Positions 62,001-64,000 of a DNA stretch of 64,000 bases are shown here, in pieces. The DNA is from Saccharomyces uvarum (Eukaryota > Ascomycota > Saccharomycetes > Saccharomycetales > Saccharomycetaceae). The translations under genes and the position numbers were made by a program. The stretch spans positions 124,001 to 188,000 of the forward strand of contig OX365930.1 in assembly GCA_947243795.1 (NCBI GenBank), given 5' to 3'. The notes under the pieces were generated by a model. The model ran no database searches. It was given only the letters and a program-made list of their open reading frames with translations, and was not told where the DNA came from. Each line of letters opens with the position of its first letter. Within the stretch, counting starts at the first letter, position 1.

Positions 62001-62756
62001 AATAACATTCCACCACAACAAAGGCCCGCCCTAGGGTATTTTGTTGGACAACCAACCCATAGACCTAATACATCTATATCGTCTGTTGACGGGTCTATGA
62101 GACCGTTCGGACCTGAATTTCATCGCGATAGCTTTTCTAAAGTTAGTACGCCTCTAACGACGTTACCACCACCAAGGCTACCTTCCATTCAATTCCCACA
62201 TTCAGAAATGCCCGAGCCTACAGTGACAGATCTGCGCAACAGAACTCTAGACCATATCGACACATTAGCCGAAGCAGCCTCATCAGTAACTAAAAATCAG
62301 AACTTCAGTGATGAAAGACATGCCCTCGACACTAACCACAAATCAACAACAATCAGTAGTTTACTGAACAATACTGACCGAGATGTGAAGGCTTCATTCC
62401 AAAGCACTTCGAAGCACCAAGCACACGTTGAGGATACTCCGAACTTGAATAACATTGTAGTACAAGAAATCAAACCCAATATCACTACACCAAGATCCAG
62501 TTCTATTTCTGCATTATTGAACCCTGTTCATGGGAATGGTCAACTTAATCCGGATGGGAGACCATTGCTACCATTTAACAATATTACTTCTCGTGGGCCC
62601 CCTAGTTTTCCTTTACCCCCTCCGCGGACTAGTACAGCAATTCATGCGCCTCCAAAGTTCAATTTTTCGAATGATCCACTAGCAGCTTTGGCTGCAGTCG
62701 CATCAGCGCCAGATGCAATAAATGGCTTTTTGTCCAAGAAGGATAATGATAATTAG
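59037..62756 (+). CDS. SNT1: SANT-domain subunit Snt1 of the Set3 histone deacetylase complex
   Basis: Snt1 is a scaffold of Set3C (Set3, Hos2, Hst1, Sif2, Cpr1, Hos4), which deacetylates nucleosomes in 5' regions and represses meiotic genes; it is related to SMRT/NCoR. The 1239-residue protein has a Ser/Asn/Pro-rich N-terminal 440 residues, a coiled, charged middle (490-640), SANT 1 near 685-730 (DHEHSLFLEGYLIHP) and SANT 2 near 903-945 (YWSVRESQLFPELL). I chose the ATG at 59037 (MGYPPPTRR), which matches S. cerevisiae; the ATG at 58992 adds 15 unsupported residues. Residues 279-302 are a tandem-repeat insertion that S. cerevisiae lacks as I remember it. Confidence 0.95.
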   Translation: MGYPPPTRRLSDKKRYHYSNNPNRRHLSGVYPKNGFSKPIINGFTSSPTVETSGNASVSPATVPPPPPPSVPGTFGIEAPRPSRYDPGSVNRPSSSSFLSTRKIGSRYNPEVERLSSAGSSTPENTNANTTPSTNIDTGKSRYSRKSMSRYNPQSNSSSNIMHFSPPTSNTSPFYVPNGNSRGRPRSMDDHSPDIANNPEPSSVSLVNSNSAHSYYSRSNKWRSVGTPCRTPFENHVSNTATTNITNGTHQREPFWKANNTALLKSTHSQSSPSLHDTKFHEINKFHEINKMDKMDKPDKPESPVKNERSNKDETKDLPYDDDKFQSEELDIMHHVSTSLDSFKPHENESLEEDSSRKRELEITKNRHEPEKRKEHSRFEDDFRKPETTSADVKQDGFWTTTTKAINTIEKVKEQEKEQLNFINRKESPEIRNYEMIHDPEALKTDLTKLTLENENKCYEEPLEKVEACIFPLPKAETRLWELKNQRRDKIISKQKYLLKKTVRSFKEYPFYAQNKLIHQQATGLILTKIISKIKKQEYLKRINLKHNYFGLQKKYEKECEILAKLSKNLRKEEIENKRKEHELMEQRRCEGGVEIEKEKDLRNPSSSSSSRRRNRADFVDDTEMENVLLQIDPNYKHYQAAATIPPLILNPVEKYSYKFCDVNNLVTDKNHWASRILKDGVDTFSDHEHSLFLEGYLIHPKKFGKISHYMGGLRTPEECVLHYYRTKKTINYKQLLIDKNKKRKMSAAAKRRKRKERSNDKELENDEGKEESITTADKEEKSENLVEEIVYPVLVQVPEADDNPQDNPEKLIENTAEKESEDVTCKPEETVKANELKRVHDVIGDKDSNSSAIKVNSDFSFIAHREGVQNDYYTEEPRELDFSLENALQRKKHRPVPEHKTSYWSVRESQLFPELLKEFGSQWSLISEKLGTKSTTMVRNYYQRNAARNGWKLLVDETDLKRDGTSSESVQQSQIMIQPERPNINAYNNIPPQQRPALGYFVGQPTHRPNTSISSVDGSMRPFGPEFHRDSFSKVSTPLTTLPPPRLPSIQFPHSEMPEPTVTDLRNRTLDHIDTLAEAASSVTKNQNFSDERHALDTNHKSTTISSLLNNTDRDVKASFQSTSKHQAHVEDTPNLNNIVVQEIKPNITTPRSSSISALLNPVHGNGQLNPDGRPLLPFNNITSRGPPSFPLPPPRTSTAIHAPPKFNFSNDPLAALAAVASAPDAINGFLSKKDNDN
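59871..59942 (+). repeat. In-frame tandem repeats within SNT1
   Basis: The 18-base unit AAATTCCACGAGATAAAC is present twice without change (59871-59888, 59889-59906). Four 9-base units related to AAAATGGAC follow (59907-59942). They code for KFHEIN twice and then a KMD/KPD-type tripeptide four times. The frame is preserved. Confidence 0.9.
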
Positions 62757-63156
62757 GAAAACGGCTGAAACAAGACCCTATCTAATTTTGTTTCCCACCC
62801 CCCACTGGTTGATAGATAAGACATACATTTTATGGTGCGTGTTGTATTATATTCTATATATCTAATAAGGAGTTTTTAATGATGATTGTAATTCGTATTG
62901 TTTTTGTATTATGAATATTTCTGATTATAAACGATTCTATTCACACGTCATATAACAATGTCACATTTTTCACCGCCTTTGGTACGAATTCACATGCCTT
63001 GGCGGGGCCACCGGCGAAAATCGCAAAACCTACTAACAGAAATAAACATCGCGAAAAAGTCGATGAAAAACTGGAAAATAATTTTCATTGAATTATCGTC
63101 CACAAGTAAATTTGTGCAAAAAAAAAGACTGAGCTAACTATCATTGCCTTGAAGCC
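62757..63156. other. SNT1 3' region and ELO2 promoter
   Basis: A 400-base spacer between two plus-strand genes, with a C-run (62796-62804) and a GC-rich patch (62997-63020) in the ELO2 promoter. No other feature is seen. Confidence 0.6.
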
Positions 63157-64000
63157 ATGAATTCACTCGTTACTCAATATGCTGCTCCTTTGTTTGAGCG
63201 TTATCCTCAACTCCATGACTACTTGCCAACTTTAGAACGTCCATTCTTCAATATTTCGTTGTGGGAACATTTCGATGATATCGTCACGTGTGTGACCAAC
63301 GGTAAGTTTGTTCCAAGTGAATTTCAGTTCATCCCAGGTGAACTGCCATTGAGTACATTGCCTCCTGTGCTATATACTATCGCTGCTTATTACGTGATTA
63401 TTTTCGGCGGTAAGTGTTTATTGAGTAAGTCGAAGCCATTTAAATTAAATGGCCTTTTCCAATTGCATAATTTGTTTTTAACTACTCTTTCATTGACACT
63501 GTTGGTTCTGATGGTGGAACAATTAGTGCCAATTATTGTTAACAACGGGCTATACTTTGCTATTTGTAATATTGGTGCTTGGACTCAACCAATGGTTACA
63601 TTGTATTACCTGAACTACATTGTCAAATTTATCGAATTCATAGACACCTTCTTTTTAGTGCTAAAGCATAAGAAATTGACATTTTTGCATACCTATCACC
63701 ATGGTGCTACTGCTTTATTGTGTTACACTCAATTAATGGGTAAGACTGCTATCTCCTGGGTCGTCATTTCATTGAATCTTGGTGTTCATGTTGTTATGTA
63801 TTGGTACTATTTCTTAGCTGCCAGAGGCATTAGAGTTTGGTGGAAGGAATGGGTTACCAGATTTCAAATCATTCAGTTTGTTTTTGATATTGGTTTTATT
63901 TATTTCGCTGTTTACCAGAAAGCCGTCCACTTGTATTTCCCTGTCCTGCCACATTGTGGTGATTGTGTTGGGTCCACTACTGCTACATTTGCAGGTTGTG
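63157..64000 (+). CDS. ELO2: Very-long-chain fatty acid elongase Elo2 (partial, 3' end outside window)
   Basis: Elo2 (also called Fen1) is the ER condensing enzyme that extends fatty acids up to C24 for sphingolipids. The visible 281 codons begin MNSLVTQYAAPLFERYP, an N-glycosylation sequon lies near residue 32 (NIS), and several membrane helices follow. The catalytic histidine box HTYHH is near residue 181, with MYWYYF about 25 residues later. The S. cerevisiae protein has 347 residues, so about 65 residues, including the basic ER-retention tail, are beyond the window edge. The frame is open to the last base. Confidence 0.97.
   Translation, partial: MNSLVTQYAAPLFERYPQLHDYLPTLERPFFNISLWEHFDDIVTCVTNGKFVPSEFQFIPGELPLSTLPPVLYTIAAYYVIIFGGKCLLSKSKPFKLNGLFQLHNLFLTTLSLTLLVLMVEQLVPIIVNNGLYFAICNIGAWTQPMVTLYYLNYIVKFIEFIDTFFLVLKHKKLTFLHTYHHGATALLCYTQLMGKTAISWVVISLNLGVHVVMYWYYFLAARGIRVWWKEWVTRFQIIQFVFDIGFIYFAVYQKAVHLYFPVLPHCGDCVGSTTATFAGC

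Noticed and set aside
1-64000. CRISPR arrays, bacterial operons, prophage
   Set aside because: The sequence is eukaryotic (spliced genes, Pol III tRNAs, Ty LTRs); no regularly spaced repeats were seen.

Overview
The window is from a budding yeast of the Saccharomyces sensu stricto group. Gene content, order and orientation match the right arm of S. cerevisiae chromosome III, running from the tRNA-Asn gene left of SAT4 to ELO2, which is cut by the right edge. Every protein-coding gene I can name is intact and collinear with that segment. The proteins are clearly not the S. cerevisiae reference: from memory Pgk1 differs at roughly 4 percent of residues, Rhb1 and Snt1 by much more. That is too far for S. 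cerevisiae and probably too far for S. paradoxus. A more distant member is more likely (S. mikatae, S. kudriavzevii, S. arboricola, or S. uvarum/S. eubayanus), but I cannot settle the species without alignment.

Layout. 1-21.3 kb: tRNA-Asn, SAT4 (ion-homeostasis kinase), RVS161 (BAR protein), ADY2/ATO1 (acetate/ammonium transporter), ADP1 (ABCG transporter), PGK1 (glycolysis), POL4 (repair polymerase), CTO1, the snR33 snoRNA position, tRNA-Gly, YCR016W (nucleolar), CWH43 (GPI-lipid remodelling) and SRD1 (GATA-finger). 21.4-26.1 kb: a protein-gene-free block with tRNA-Lys(CUU), initiator tRNA-Met and several solo LTRs. One of these LTRs is split by a younger LTR. 26.1-31 kb: the compact PET18 locus (MAK32, PET18, MAK31, HTL1), then HSP30. 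31.8-41.5 kb: YCR023C (MFS), SLM5 (mitochondrial Asn-tRNA synthetase), PMP1 (40-residue proteolipid), NPP1 (nucleotide phosphodiesterase), RHB1 (Rheb GTPase), tRNA-Gln. 43.2-64 kb: FEN2 (pantothenate uptake), RIM1 (mitochondrial SSB, spliced), SYP1 (F-BAR/muniscin), a C/D snoRNA at the snR65 position, RPS14A (spliced), BPH1 (BEACH), SNT1 (Set3 complex), ELO2 (5' part).

The genes are ordinary single-transcription-unit housekeeping genes, not operons. Both introns carry GTATGT and TACTAAC signals. PGK1 and RPS14A show strong codon bias and Rap1-type upstream elements. The ADY2 promoter carries a consensus set of URS1, CSRE and Mig1-like sites that fits a gene repressed by glucose and used in meiosis and acetate growth. 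Two perfect origin (ACS) matches lie between RVS161 and ADY2, where S. cerevisiae has ARS309.

I found no undescribed multi-gene system. The most unusual items are the nested LTR insertion beside tRNA-Lys, LTRs unlike the S. cerevisiae delta, sigma and tau sequences as I remember them (possibly Tsu4/Ty4-like), a 27-codon hydrophobic micropeptide ORF upstream of NPP1, and a GC-rich repeat-bearing promoter block upstream of PMP1.
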